Origin: Acanthamoeba sp. SK_2022b
Taxonomy: Eukaryota > Discosea > Longamoebia > Acanthamoebidae
NCBI GenBank assembly: GCA_027943245.1
Contig: JANDJZ010000357.1
Span: 1 to 47,358 of the forward strand
Direction of reading: 5' to 3'
DNA length: 47,358 nucleotides
Within the stretch, counting starts at the first letter, position 1; the number at the start of each line of letters is the position of its first letter. The notes under the pieces were generated by a model that searched no databases, had not been told where the DNA came from, and saw nothing but the letters and a program-made list of their open reading frames with translations. This document shows positions 22,486 through 33,238 of the stretch, in pieces. A program made the translations under genes and the position numbers.

Positions 22486-23874
22486 TCAGTTGAGGCTCAC
22501 GACTGGCCTCACCGACTTGGGCGGCAGCGCAGCTCCTCTTTTGGGCGGCATCCTGACATCGTTGGAGGCAAGGGGTGGAGGAAGATGAGCACGAGCAGCG
22601 GCAAAAGAGAATGATTCGCAGAGTACAGAGGCGGGTCTGCTGCACCTTCCGTTGGCGGCGCTTGGGGCGAGCCTTCGCTTCTTCCTGCTGGGCTCCTCCT
22701 CAAAGTCAGAGTCATCGTCGTAGTCGTCCTCGACGCCCGTCGTGGCCACAGCAAAGTCGTCGCGATCCGCGAGGTGGTCGGCCTGCTGGCTGCCAAAGTA
22801 GAACACGTCGTCGCTGGCCACGGCCTCCTTGGCCTTGTCGACGCCAGGAAGGCCTCCTTGCCCGTTGTTGATCGTCACCGATGGCGGCTCCTCACCGCTG
22901 AACCCGCTCTCCTCCTCGCCCTCGACGTCTATTTCGGCCTCTACATCGTCCTCGTCGACTTCCTCCTCCAGGATCTCCACTTCCTCGTCTTCCTCGAACT
23001 CGTCCTCGATAACGTCCTCCTCATCTTCTTCATCGTACGCTTCAAAGCAGTCGTCGTTGATCTCGAACGCGGCCTCCTCTTCTTCTTCATCTTCATAGTC
23101 GTCTTCTGCCCGCCTGCGCTTCGTTGCCTTGGCGCTGATGGCGCCCAGGCGCGACCGCTTGGGCTCGGTGAGCGGCACGCCTCGGTCCTTGAGCTCCTTC
23201 TCGAGCACAGCAAGACGGTCGCGTAGGACCTGTAGACGAGCCTTGAGCTTCTCGCCCTCGCCGGGCGCCAGGACCCTGCGTTCCTTGAGGCGGCGTCGCT
23301 TGCCCTTGCCCTCGGCCACGATGTCCTCGATGTCGACCACCGGCAGCTCCACGGCCTCGATGTCGCTACGCGGCAGGGTGTACTTCTTGGTGTTGGCGCG
23401 GCGCAGCTTGTCCTTCTCCTCCTTCGTTTGATTGTTGCCCGTGTTGATGATCAAGCCGTTCTTCACGAACGTGTTGGGGTTGTTGCGATGCCTGCACAAC
23501 GCATTGTACAGATAGAGGAAGAAAAATAACAAATAAATAAGTAAACAAACAAATAAAAGAAAAACAGATACAAGGAGGCGGGAGACATACTTCTCCTGGA
23601 CGTCCCTCCAGACGACGCGAGTGTCGAGGTGTATGCCCTTGAATTGGGCGATGGACTGTTGGCCCACCATCCTCTGGGTCTGAAGGTTGAGCTGACTCCG
23701 CGTCTTGCCAGGGAGACACTTGGACTCGATGATGGCCTTCCAATTGCCACACCCGAACTTAATGATAGCCAATCGCAAGATCTCGGAGGTCTCCTGCGTC
23801 CAGCCAGGCGAGAGGGAGTAGTTCCACAACGACGGGCTGTCCGCCGTCTTCACTAATTTGCGTGCCATTGACAT
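22486..23874 (-). CDS. SANT/Myb-like domain nuclear protein
   Basis: Exons (minus) 23874-23591 and 23491-22486, with a possible further in-frame intron at 22553-22645. ATG 23874 is followed by a second ATG two codons on. Residues 20-75 form a SANT/Myb-type three-helix unit: WTQETSEILRLAIIKFGCGNW then KAIIESKCLPGKTRSQLNLQ and TQRMVGQQSIAQFKG, with the conserved Trp spacing. A second conserved block (NPNTFVKNGLIINTGNN) follows the splice. The remainder has a coiled-coil (LKARLQVLRDRLAVLEKELKD), basic clusters (KGKRRRLKERR, KATKRRR, SRKKRRL) and a strongly acidic Glu/Asp tract. It is probably a chromatin or DNA-binding protein. I do not recognise a named orthologue. Confidence 0.7.
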   Translation of the reverse strand: MSMARKLVKTADSPSLWNYSLSPGWTQETSEILRLAIIKFGCGNWKAIIESKCLPGKTRSQLNLQTQRMVGQQSIAQFKGIHLDTRVVWRDVQEKYVSRLLVSVFLLFVCLLIYLLFFFLYLYNALCRHRNNPNTFVKNGLIINTGNNQTKEEKDKLRRANTKKYTLPRSDIEAVELPVVDIEDIVAEGKGKRRRLKERRVLAPGEGEKLKARLQVLRDRLAVLEKELKDRGVPLTEPKRSRLGAISAKATKRRRAEDDYEDEEEEEAAFEINDDCFEAYDEEDEEDVIEDEFEEDEEVEILEEEVDEDDVEAEIDVEGEEESGFSGEEPPSVTINNGQGGLPGVDKAKEAVASDDVFYFGSQQADHLADRDDFAVATTGVEDDYDDDSDFEEEPSRKKRRLAPSAANGRCSRPASVLCESFSFAAARAHLPPPLASNDVRMPPKRGAALPPKSVRPVVSLN

Positions 23875-24173
23875 TCTCTCTAGATGATGACCTATGCAAA
23901 ATTGAATCGATTGTTGCTCCTCGTAATCTCTTGAGTTCGAGCCAGAGAAGGGCCACTAGGAAGATAGATCAAGTGGAACGATTTGACGTGATCCGGGGCT
24001 TCTTCTGAACAGTGAAGCTTCTATCCAAACCCAACACCGGCATCCCCTGCCACCACGAAAAAAAAAGGCGCGAAAAGGAGGCAAGCTGTTGGTTGTCCAC
24101 AAAAAACATAGCCAAAAAAATTGCACACAAAGGTAAAACGTTTGTGGCCGAAGAAGAAGCATAAGCAGCCGAG
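23875..24173. promoter_or_regulatory. Bidirectional promoter region, SANT gene and ERG28-like gene
   Basis: About 300 bp separate the two ATGs of genes read outward. The stretch contains A-rich runs (near 24058-24066 and 24112-24120) and must carry both promoters. No specific element was recognised, so the call rests on gene geometry. Confidence 0.5.
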
Positions 24174-24758
24174 ATGTTTGCGAACGCGTTGGAGTACTGG
24201 CTGACGGTGGTGGCGGCCGTGAGCATCTTCGGCTCGCTGCAGGCCTACCTCTCGAACAACATCCTGAAGGACCGTCAGTTCTCTCTCGCAAAGAATGAAG
24301 GTAACCTCCGGAAAAACCCGGAAGGGGGCAGTTAACGTTTACTCAACTTCCACTTCTTTACGCAGTCTCGCCGGTGGCTCGCCGCCTCTTTGGTGCCTGG
24401 ACGTTGTTGGCCTCCTTGATCCGTCTGCAGGTATTGCCCCCCCCTCCTCAAATTTGGGGCTTTTTGACTGCAACTCCGCCTTATGTTCTGTTTCCCCTTT
24501 GCTCGCCGCGCAGTGCGCACTGGACTCGACGAACAAGGCTATCTACCAGACCACCATCGCTACCTTCCTGGTGGCCTACGGCGTCTACGGTTACGAGTGC
24601 TTCGTGGCCAAGACCGTGCCCTTCAAGCACGCCCTCCCTCCGTTCATCATCGCTGGTATGAACCTCTCCACAAAACGTTTTGCGGGTTCTACCTCACCAC
24701 CAATTTTTTTTGTCTCCTTTCAGGCACCTCGCTGGTTTGGATGCTGTTCTTCCACTAA
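24174..24758 (+). CDS. ERG28: ERG28-like ER membrane scaffold of sterol synthesis
   Basis: ERG28 tethers the sterol C-4 demethylation enzymes in the ER membrane. Exons 24174-24300, 24366-24430, 24514-24655 and 24724-24758, all GT-AG with matching phase. The encoded protein of about 122 residues has four hydrophobic helices: LEYWLTVVAAVSIFGSLQAYL; ARRLFGAWTLLASLIRL; an IYQTTIATFLVAYGVYGYECF helix beginning after the conserved STNKA; and a short C-terminal TSLVWMLFF. The pair R(L)FG(A/T)WTLL.S..R and TNKA(I/V)Y followed by E.FV.KT is the family signature. Length agrees with the usual 120-150. Start: ATG 24174 opens straight into the first helix. Confidence 0.9.
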
Positions 24759-24864
24759 GATGTAACAAAGAGTGTGAAGGAGATTCGAGAAAGGCTTCAT
24801 TCTTTTCCTTCGCTTACGCCCCGCCCTCTCTTCGCCCTTTCGTTCTTTTTTTTTTGTGCTTGCT

Positions 24865-25170
24865 CTATCCCACGGTCTTGAGGAGCTCCTCGTCACTGAG
24901 GTCTTCGCTGTCGCTAAGCTTCCTTTCGAGGCTCTCCTCACCCACAGGCACCATGACTTCATCCGTCTCCTTGCTCCTCCTCTCCACGAACTCGTTCATC
25001 CTCTTCTTGATGGTATCCACCGCCGCGTTGGCTCGTTCTTGCTGCACCTCTTCTGCGCTCCTCTGCTGTGATCCGCCACTCAGCCCTTCGCTTGGCTGCG
25101 GCAGCAACACCTTGACCAGAATGAGCACTGCAATGGTCAACATGCCCAGGGCTACCATATACTCGAACAT
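24865..25170 (-). CDS. Small single-span membrane protein, unrecognised
   Basis: A 101-codon frame from ATG 25170. Residues 3-23 form one transmembrane helix (YMVALGMLTIAVLILVKVLL); the rest is charged and helical (SAEEVQQERANAAVDTIKKR) and ends in an acidic Ser/Asp/Glu tail. The arrangement fits a tail exposed to the cytosol with the N-terminal helix as anchor. No family was recognised. It converges with the ERG28-like gene, 106 bp apart. The GC-rich codon use agrees with the neighbours, which supports it being real. Confidence 0.55.
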   Translation of the reverse strand: MFEYMVALGMLTIAVLILVKVLLPQPSEGLSGGSQQRSAEEVQQERANAAVDTIKKRMNEFVERRSKETDEVMVPVGEESLERKLSDSEDLSDEELLKTVG

Positions 25171-25540
25171 CGTGTCGTGTGCTTAGCCGAACTTGCTTTG
25201 TTGTTGTGTGGCCCTCGGCGTTGGCCTGTCCTGCACCGTCGTGCTTTGTCTTTGCGTGGATGCACACCCAAGAGCAAACGAAATTTCAAAGAGAAAGCGA
25301 AATTCAGGTTTAAAGAACCAGAAAAGATGAAATGCAGGCAGTCATACATAACCCAACTGATAACAATCCTTGTACCATAAGGGATGCAGCATTTGAAGGG
25401 AGACATCATCGCAGAGGTGAAGAGGTGCAGGCAACCACCCTACAAACCATCAACACCTATGTGGAGGCAGCACAGCCTCCACTGGGGCATTCAGGACCAT
25501 GACTTCTTTTGCTACTGAATTGGTGCTTACGCGGCGAAAG
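25171..25540. other. Transition from gene block to CpG-poor region
   Basis: Left part is the 5' flank of the small membrane protein gene. After about 25290 the base composition changes from CpG-rich to AT-richer, TG/CA-rich sequence. No gene recognised. Confidence 0.4.
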
Positions 25541-25546
25541 CAAAAA
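25541..25546 (-). terminator. Pol III terminator of the tRNA
   Basis: A run of five T on the minus strand, four bases after the discriminator position of the tRNA. A T-run at this distance is the standard RNA polymerase III stop. Confidence 0.7.
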
Positions 25547-25549
25547 GAT

Positions 25550-25621
25550 TGGTTTCACTGTGGTTCGAACCCAGGACCTACTGCGTGTGAGGCAGACGTG
25601 ATACCACTACACCATGAAACC
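25550..25621 (-). tRNA. tRNA-Val (anticodon CAC)
   Basis: Read on the minus strand it folds as a 72-nt tRNA: acceptor stem GGTTTCA/TGAAACC with seven pairs and discriminator A; D arm GTG...CAC with GG in the loop; anticodon arm CTGC/GCAG around the seven-base loop CTCACAC, giving anticodon CAC; five-base variable loop; and T arm with TTCGAAC loop. The internal promoters are present: A box TGGTGTAGTGG and B box GGTTCGAACCA. There is no intron. Oddities: the first anticodon-stem pair is T-T, the T stem has one G-A mismatch, and the D loop is one base short. It may be a slightly degenerate copy, but the terminator argues that it is transcribed. Confidence 0.8.
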
Positions 25622-26422
25622 ACTCATAAACTACCATTGTGGAAATGCAGTTGTGCCCCATGAATTTATTCTTGCACAAAACACACCACCACATACCCAC
25701 CACCACAGGACCGTTAGATGATGGTAAAGGGATGTACAATCATACACTAACCTCCTCTATTATCAAATGATAGGTTGAAAATGACTGGCGTTTTTTTGTG
25801 CACTCATTTCCAGGAATGCAGTGCTATCTGGTGAATTAACCAGCTTTAGACCAAGTAACCATTGTAATTTTAAGTTTACAATATTTTAGGTAGGGTAATT
25901 TTTTGTTATGTGCAATAGGATTTTAATGAGGTAAAATTTCTCATTTTATTGAAGTAAAAGTCAATGGAGAGGCGCAAAAAATGCAGGGTTGTTTTTTGTT
26001 GTGAAAATGGCCTTACAAAACCAGCTGGGGTAGGCATCTCTGTTGTCATTCAGATGTTGGGGAGGTGGTTTGGTGTTGTGACACTAAGACAAAAAAGGAA
26101 GAGAGAGAAACCCCTGTATGGCCCCACATCTCCATGCAAATCGTTGCTGATGGGTGGAGTAGCTGGCACATCAAAAATCGGACAGGACCGCACAGGAACA
26201 TTAATGGTAAAATGCACTTGCCTTGGGGTTGAGTTTGATTCATTGTCTGGTCAGTCCCACCAAATTCCTTGCAATCACTTCATCCATTCATGCATCCACA
26301 TTGTACCATCATCAAGGGTTATCAGAGGCACCATGTCAAATCATACTGAGCCACCCAGTGGATGTTGCATAAAGTCAACACATCCTTTTGCATGTCCCCA
26401 TGAACCATGCTGATGGTGTAGC

Positions 26423-27855
26423 TCCTGCACCTCATGACTTAATGCTGCACTGTCATGCATGTGCAGGTGGTGTGTTTGCACCTGCCTCATTGCCTGCATA
26501 CTTGCTGATGACATTGCACAAAGGTTTTGCTTCAGCACACATGCTTGCTTGCCACCATTGTGCCACTCATATAACCTGCCATCTGGTCTATAAGTGTGAG
26601 CATGTGATGTTGATGGCCTTCCTGGGGTTTATGCTTGCCATACCATTGCATGTGTGTGCAATGCTCATGCACCTCTGTCACCACAAAAAAGCCTGCAAAT
26701 TGGTCATGTGTGGGGCACGTGATGTTGAAGGTCTTTATGACATTTATGCTTGCTATACCATTGCGTATGCATACACAATGCTCATGCACCTTCTTTCCCA
26801 CAATTACACCCTCTATGTTGTCATGTTTGGGCATGTGTTGTGGGTGATCATGGTGCCATTGTGGCTTGCAATACCATCACAAAAGTATGCACTTGCTCTT
26901 TGCTTAGCACCATGTTCACCAGCATTGCCTTAATGTTGTAATCCCATCCATGGGCACTGGGTGACAACACAGCCTTGCCAATTCAAGCTTTACTCCCAAG
27001 CCTGTTGCCTGAGACCACTGTCCTGGCACATGCACAGCCTTGGCATGATGTCATCCTGCTAATGCATAGTCCTAATTCACCACTGCACACATAGATGACA
27101 GTGCATCCACTCCATCATCTGGGTAAGTACAATGAGAAACACACACATAACTCAATATCTTCCATTTTTAAGTTGTTTTTTCATCACATACACATATGCA
27201 GTCCTAAAGTGCTCCTTTACCTACATAAAACTGTCCGTTTCCTCAGTTCTGGTGCCAATATCTATGTCAAAAGTGTTGACATTTAGCTGGTGGCGCAATG
27301 TCAGCTCTTGAGGAAAAACCCCATTCCCCACAGCCACCCAATGTCCTGTTATGTTCACAGCTTTGCAGGATGATTTGTGCAAGGGCAGCTGAAAGGGATC
27401 ATGCATGATTTTTTATTGACAGAAAAACTGTTGGTTGCCAGGTGTTTCACCTGGCTTGCTGATGCAGGTTGTGCAATGATTTTTTTTGAGGGCTGCATCC
27501 TCTTTCCACACATAGACTGGTTAGAAAAAATGGCAACTAGGTTACCCACAACATATGCACATACAGGACCAGATTGAGTGCACATCTGTGGTGAAAGAGG
27601 TGTATGAGCATTGTGCATGCCTTTGTGATGGTATTGCACACAAAATGGCACCATGATTACCACATGCCCAAACATGACAACATAGAAGGTGTAACTGTGG
27701 GAAAGAAGGTGCATGTGTCTATGTACTATGGTTGCAAGCAAGCATGTGTGTGGTGAAGGAGGTGCACTGGCACAACCTTGATGCCATGCCATCAATGTAG
27801 CAGCGCTCACCTGCACATGCATGACAGTGCAGCATTCCAGTCAAGAGGTGAAGGA
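26423..27855. repeat. Large imperfect inverted repeat
   Basis: The reverse complement of about 27600-27855 matches the plus strand of about 26423-26910 in blocks. One block is GCTGCACTGTCATGCATGTG followed by CAGGTG; another is CACACATGCTTGCTTGC; a third is TATGTTGTCATGTTTGGGCA with its flanks on both sides (CTTTCCCACA.TTACACC.TC before, then ATCATGGTGCCATT and GCAATACCATCACAAA). The right arm is shorter, lacking the internal tandem units. This could be the two ends of a fold-back element or two opposed copies of one repeat family. Confidence 0.7.
26500..26920 (+). repeat. Degenerate tandem repeat, unit about 114 bp
   Basis: The block TATGCTTGC(C/T)ATACCATTGC, followed within 15 bases by CAATGCTCATGCACCT, occurs at 26631 and 26745. 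A weaker third copy (GGCTTGCAATACCATCAC) lies near 26866. Between copies there are similar (T)CATGT(G/T)(T)GG stretches. The period is 114 bp for the first pair. Copies differ mainly at transitions. Confidence 0.65.
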
Positions 27856-28040
27856 GATGAAGAAAGTGCAGAGCCATTGTGTTCTGTGCACAAGCAGCAT
27901 CAACATGTGAATAGACAGCTGTAATGAATCAGCTTTCACATGACGGTGCAGCATTAAGAGGTGAAGGAGATGAAGAAAATGCAGAGCCATTGAGTTCTGT
28001 GGCAAGTAGCAGCAGCATTTGAGTAGACAGCTGTCATGTT
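27843..28040 (+). repeat. Tandem 113-bp duplication
   Basis: AAGAGGTGAAGGAGATGAAG begins at 27843 and again at 27956. Both copies continue with A.TGCAGAGCCATTG.GTTCTGTG and end with GTAGACAGCTGTCATG-like sequence (the first copy has ATAGACAGCTGTAATG). The copies are roughly 85-90% alike by eye. Confidence 0.75.
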
Positions 28041-28652
28041 TCTTCAAGGGGCCACTGACAGTCAATGTTGTATGTTTGTGATTCCAGTAACCAGCCACCA
28101 GGAGGAGCTGCTTCAGAATTCATGAAATCTTAAGGCTCATCATGGAGAGGGATGGGGGTTGGATGACTGACCTTGTTCACTACAACATCTTTACTGAAAC
28201 CACCATTACTGCTGTGACCTCCACATGTCTAAACAAGCTTGTACTTCACTGCCAACCAAATGCCCTTGCAATAAAAATCACTTGTTATCTTTGGATTTGC
28301 CCAAAAAATGAGTTAGCATTTTTCACCAAAAGTAATTTTATCTTTGCAAAATGGGAATGGGAGATTTGGAGTTAAAACCTATTTTGAGGAGCTAAATCTT
28401 GAACTCAAAATCAATTTTAAAATGACTGGACCTCTCATTTGAGTCAGCTGTGTTCAGGTGTGACAGTGAATTGATACACATTGCTCGGACAACCCCAGTG
28501 ATGGAGCAACAAGCTTAGCTTGCAAACATCAAGAATCTACAACTTCTTTGTTTAACTTAACCAACCAATTGGTGAGCCCACATTGTTAGGGCTGATGTTT
28601 TTGCTGAAGGTCGTGTTAAAGGCAGCTTCATCTAATAATAAGATCCATCACC

Positions 28653-30950
28653 TTAAGGACATACAAATCGTGCATCAAGTGTGGAAGTAACAATGTCCAC
28701 CAGCTGGGAAACATCAACTTGGTAGTTGTACCCATCTGACCCTTTGGCGATGCCTGCATTGCCACATGAGGTCAGCTTTCACACAGTTGAGGAGCAGGCC
28801 ACTGCTACACCCATACTTACCATCTTTGGTGAGGTTGGCAACGACGCCATGGTAGGCGAGGCCCAGACGTGCCGTCGTTATCATGCTCTGTGCGTAGCTT
28901 CCAACAAACTATGCCGGGTGGTTAGATGACCATTGCCCAAGGGGGCAGGTGCGAGACTGAGGTTTACCTCGATCACATGACCACCCGGCCGCATCGCTGC
29001 TAAGAACACAAACCCTGCGTCCAGAAATGATGCGGCTCGGATCCATCACTTCAGACATTGAGCATTTCTTGGTAAGCGTACCTGCGCCATGCGGCCCTAC
29101 GACGATGTCTGCCTGCGAGTAGAGCGCCATCACCGTTTTGAGGGGCGTCTTGGGCCAGTGCTCATGGTACTTGATTCTCACGTGCCTCTCTCTTGACACT
29201 CCATCTTGTGATGCGGCCGTGGCCAGCAGGCGGGCGGGATAGCCCTCAACCAGGGAGACCAGGGCGTCCTTTACCTCCTCGTGGTTGGCGATGAGTCGGC
29301 CGCGCCAGCTATCCGTGCGCACCATCATCACGATGTTGACTTCAAGAGGGTCGTCGGCTGAGAAGCCTGGCGGAGGCAGGGCGGCTCCAGCGGAGGCGTA
29401 GTAGTGTCCAAAGAACTGTTCGACCTTGGCACGCTTGGCCAGCTCCAGCAGGGCGCTCCAAGGTCGGTGATTGGGGAGATGAAGGAGGCTCCACACGTTG
29501 CTTCGGATCTGTTGGGCAAAGCCCAGCGCTGCCGGCTCGTGTCGGTAGAGCTCGTGGGTGTAGTATATCACGTCTGCCTTCACCGCAGTGTCCGCATATG
29601 AGAACACCATCCTCGACCTGATCTCACATTAGCATTGTACGATGAAGTTTGAATTTAGGGTGATAAGATAGGCCGAGATGTGTACTTGGAGAGGTTGCAG
29701 AGCTGCAAGAAGTGATCGCCGAAGCTTCCTTCCCACTGCCAACCGTCGACGCCGTTGAGATGAATCAGCACGTCGGGGTGCTGATGTAGGTAGGGCAGAA
29801 GCGCGAAGAGGCGGTAATACTGGTCCTGAACCATGTGGTAGAACATGTCCTGGTGAAAGTGGTAGATCACCACCACCTCCTTCGTCTCCACAACCTTGGG
29901 CAGCGTTCCCTTGCTACACGACAAGAACTGTACATAACACAACGAGATTAGCGACAAGTAACCCAAGGCGACAAGAGTGGGAAGCTTCAACCTCGAAAGT
30001 GGAGTTGTAACCGGCGGCCTGAGCTTGATCCACGAGCACTTCATTGTCTATGGAGCAAGGCAGGAAGACGTCGCGCGAGACGATGCTGCCACGGGGGGTC
30101 ACGAAGCCGTCGAACACTACACCGACCTGCGGGAGACCCGCGTTGTTAGGACCCATGCGTAGCCGCTTGGCCAGTTCGTGCTCTCCGGCCTCGGTAGCCA
30201 ACGCGGCCGACCGGTCCTCGTAGTGGCGGCCGACGGCCTCGGCCGAGGGCTGAAAGTCGGGCGGGACGTAGGTGAGATCGTAGAGGTCGGCCAGGGACGA
30301 GTCGTTCCACCGCACGCAGGTCGGGTCAAAGTGTTGGCATGTGCGCACCAGCACGCCCTCGCCGCTGATATTAGTAGTTCGCTCATCCAATAGAAACGCG
30401 AGCGAGTGCTTCTGGTCGATCTGTATATGTGCGCAGCTCATCGCGTCACTATTGGCAGCCGGGCAATCTCACAGATACGGTGTGGCATACCCAAGTCCGA
30501 GGCTTGGGAGGGGCTGGGTGGCGAAGGGTCAGATTGGCGGAGCACAGCGGCAGCTCTGCTCTCTGTATGTGATAGGTTCCTACTCCAGGTTAGTTTTGCC
30601 ACTTCCTTCCTTTCAACAATGGGAAGAGAGCGGGTCCGTGCCTTTTTGGTGTAGGCCTGGTGAGCGGCAAGCAGGTCATTGCGAGTCTTGTGCAAGAAGC
30701 CGAGCTTGTCTGCCGATGTTGTCGGCGGCTCTGGTGATGTGGAAGGGTCTTCGGGGGGCAGTGGAGGTTGATGGTCCACCTGCTCTGAGCTGTCGTGGCT
30801 GTCGTAGAAGGGGTCATCCCAGTTGAACAAGTTGTTGCTCGCATTGTTGTAGAACGGAGCGGAGAAGAGGAGGAGGAAGGCCAAGGTGGCCAGGACGCAC
30901 AAGAGCACAAGCCCTAGGGTAGGTCGTCGTCCACTCCACCTCATGGTCAT
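28653..30950 (-). CDS. GT61-type glycosyltransferase, copy A
   Basis: A Golgi-type type II membrane enzyme that probably transfers a sugar to glycans or glycoproteins. Exons (minus): first exon from ATG 30950 (or 30944) with 3' border unresolved near 30600, then 30420-29992, 29927-29686, 29617-29082, 29014-28968, 28908-28821 and 28753-28653. The N-terminus has a short basic stretch and one hydrophobic anchor (LGLVLLCVLATLAFLLLF), then a Pro/Ser stem. The lumenal part shows the GT61 (DUF563/EOGT-like) pattern: VFDGFVTPRGS, EVVVIYHFHQDMFYHMVQD, FALLPYLHQHPDVLIHL, VNIVMMVRTDSWRGR, ALYSQADIVVGPHGAG joined by splicing to FVFLAAMRPGGHVIE, and a C-terminal RLGLAYHGVVANL. The PHGAG motif followed by the (M)xPG..(V/I)E block is the family hallmark. 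All exon borders match copy B at 36739-39167, so the gene appears intact. Confidence 0.8.
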
Positions 30951-31305
30951 CACTGCTTCTTTCTCTGGTCTCAATGATGTTGCGAGTGTTGTGAGTGAGC
31001 CTAAAGCCCTAGTGGGATATCAGGAACTGCCAATCGGGCAACGCCATCCAAACAAAAAGTGGTGGAAATTGCGTTGCCCATTGACCAACGGTGACCACGC
31101 AGCTTAGCCTGAGAGAACTCGCCGCAGATGACCTACTCGCAAACATCTTCCTTATTCGCACCCTCATTCCTCTTCGTTCTTCTTCATTCTTCCTGTTGAT
31201 GTGATGACATCAACAGCGCTCAGCGCCTTCAAAAGTTGAGCTTTCTCGTTCGAAATCCGGAAAAAAGGCGCGAAACTCAGAGTAAAGAAAAACAAGCTAC
31301 ACTTG
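30951..31305. promoter_or_regulatory. Divergent promoter region, GT61 copy A and the 31306 gene
   Basis: About 355 bp separate two genes read outward. A (T)TCTTC-rich run near 31175-31195 lies next to a short hairpin (TTGATGTGATGACATCAA) at about 31195-31213. No known element was recognised. Confidence 0.45.
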
Positions 31306-33176
31306 ATGGATCTCCAACTCTTCTTGAGGGCTCAGCATTGGTTATGCTCTCCACCCCAAGACCGTGGTGAAGGGAACCCTGGCAGGGCCCAGTTCGGCGG
31401 ACGAGATGTGGTCATAAGCTTGCCGGACGAAGAAGATTCAGGGGGCGACTCCTGGGACGTACTGTTTCGTGGGCGCTGCTGTTTCCACCTCGGCGAGCAA
31501 GCTCCTCCGCAAGTGGCAACCTCTGAGGTATGCACGAGCCCAAGGCGGACCGTGTAAAGAGATTATTTTTTTTTGATCGATTTTGGATTTTAAATTGATT
31601 CTATTTTGCCGGCAACAAGCAGGAGGCGGCCGCTACGTTTGTTCACTCGTCAGTTGGGTTAACTCTGCCGAGTGGCGTCCTCTATTTCAGTGGATCGAAG
31701 GATCCAACAGATCTGGTAATGAAGTCCTACCTTGTGCAAGGTCGCTGTAGAAACGCAGCGCGGCTCTCTGACCCATGCCCTCCCCTTCTGCAGTCGTTCG
31801 AGCTGGGCTTGCGGACTCTTGCTGAGGGCAGGTTTGGCCTTCTCTTATGCTTCACAGGATCTGTCGCCTTGCTCACTTCACCGCCTCCTCGCAGATCATT
31901 GGCCATCGCCGTGTTTGATGGCGAGCCCTTTCAGCTGGATCTGTCGCAGGTGACAAACGCTCTCGCTCGCCTGCGCCTCGCCGTTTCTTACGGGAGGGGG
32001 TCTGGGCTGGTGACAGGTCGAGCAGTTGGCGTGCGCGGGGATGGAGGACCGCGAGCGCCTACAGGACAAGCCGCCGTTCGTGCGGTTGAGCTTTGCCTGC
32101 GTGCGCCTTCAGTTCTATCCCGAGGCAGGCTTCGAGTGGAAGGCCGCCGTCAAGCAACTCCATAGGTGTCCTCTCATGTCTTTGCCCTTCTTCTCCCACC
32201 TGTTCACTCGAGTTCTTGCCTTGTTGGCTCAACGGCGCAACGTTGTCCTGTGCGCAGATGCGTGAGCAGGCTGTTGGCCGCGTTCAGCTCTGGCGCGCAG
32301 CACACGCCCTCGCCGGCCACGACAACGACCACGACAACGGCTACTACAACGGCCACTTCGCGAGGCAAGGAGCAGGCCGTGGCCCGCAAGAGAAGCCAGC
32401 CCAGAGGCCAGGCCGGGGACGCGGCCCCGGGAGCGAAGGGCAAGGAGAGGGCGCAGCTGCCCCAGGCGGCCGCAACAAGGGGAGGCGACGATGGGGACGA
32501 ATGGGAGCCTGAGGGGCAAGACGGCGACGGCCACTCGCGTTTGCGGAAGAAGAGGAAGACGATTAAGCAGGAGCGGGAGAGGGACGATGAGGCGAGTGGG
32601 GAGGTGGGCGGCGAGCCGACGGTGCTGGACGAGGCCAGGGCCATGTACGACCACGGTGGCTGGGCCGAGCTCATGGCCTGTCTGCCGAAGCTGGACCAAC
32701 TTGAGGAGGACGCGGCCCTGGCCGTGGTACGGCAGCTGATCGAGAGCATCGCACACCTCATTCCGCGCCACTATGCTCAGCTCTTTCCCCCTGGTACGTG
32801 TCGCACGCACGCACGCACGCACGCACGTAACGTTGAAGTAACAGTGTGTCCAAACATCAGACGACGGCACAGAGTTGCAGCGACGCCGGAAGAATGACGC
32901 GGTGGTGATGGACGAGCTGGTAGGCGCCACCTATACAGAGGGAGGTGGGCGTACAGGGCGGGGGAGAGACTGAATGCTCCGGTCTCGTGTGCAGGCTCGA
33001 TTACACGGTAAGTGCCTCGGGCTCGGCGGCCGTGTCGAGGTCGATCGCGTGCGGGCGCTATTGGCGAGGGCGAGGACCGAACTCGAAGCCCGCATGGCTA
33101 GCACGATGGGTCTCCTCTTTCCCCAGGTTTCCCTCCATCACTTCGCTCGGTTGCCCTGCTCGAGCGTAGTTGCTCA

Positions 33177-33238
<62 letters not shown>

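Larger units (their letters stand above)
25622..28652. other. CpG-depleted repeat island without recognised genes
   Basis: About 3 kb of TG/CA-rich, nearly CpG-free DNA. Reading by eye I count only two CG dinucleotides between 26341 and 26940, against about ten per 60 bases in parts of the neighbouring genes. Long open frames at 26388-26933 (+) and 27355-27822 (-) arise from the same repeat read in opposite orientations. They have no recognisable domain, so I do not call them genes. The contents that can be defined are listed as separate repeats. Confidence 0.6.

Noticed and set aside
2433..23874. The MT-A70 methyltransferase and the SANT/Myb-like gene as parts of one DNA-methylation locus
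   Set aside because: They are about 18 kb apart with unrelated genes between. Eukaryotic neighbours at this distance give no functional evidence, and the SANT protein has no feature tying it to methylation.
26388..26933. 181-codon open frame in the CpG-poor island
   Set aside because: The same sequence read in the inverted copy gives a similar peptide on the other strand. It is His/Met/Cys-rich from TG/CA repeats and lacks any domain, so it is repeat DNA and not a gene.
28910..28990. tRNA-like or fold-back signal (GGCCGGGTGG ... CCACCCGGC) near the end of GT61 copy A, echoed at 38835-38880
   Set aside because: The GGCCGGGTGG copy is coding (AAMRPGG) in both paralogues and is followed by a splice donor. 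The opposite half of the palindrome lies in the intron of copy A only, and no cloverleaf can be drawn.
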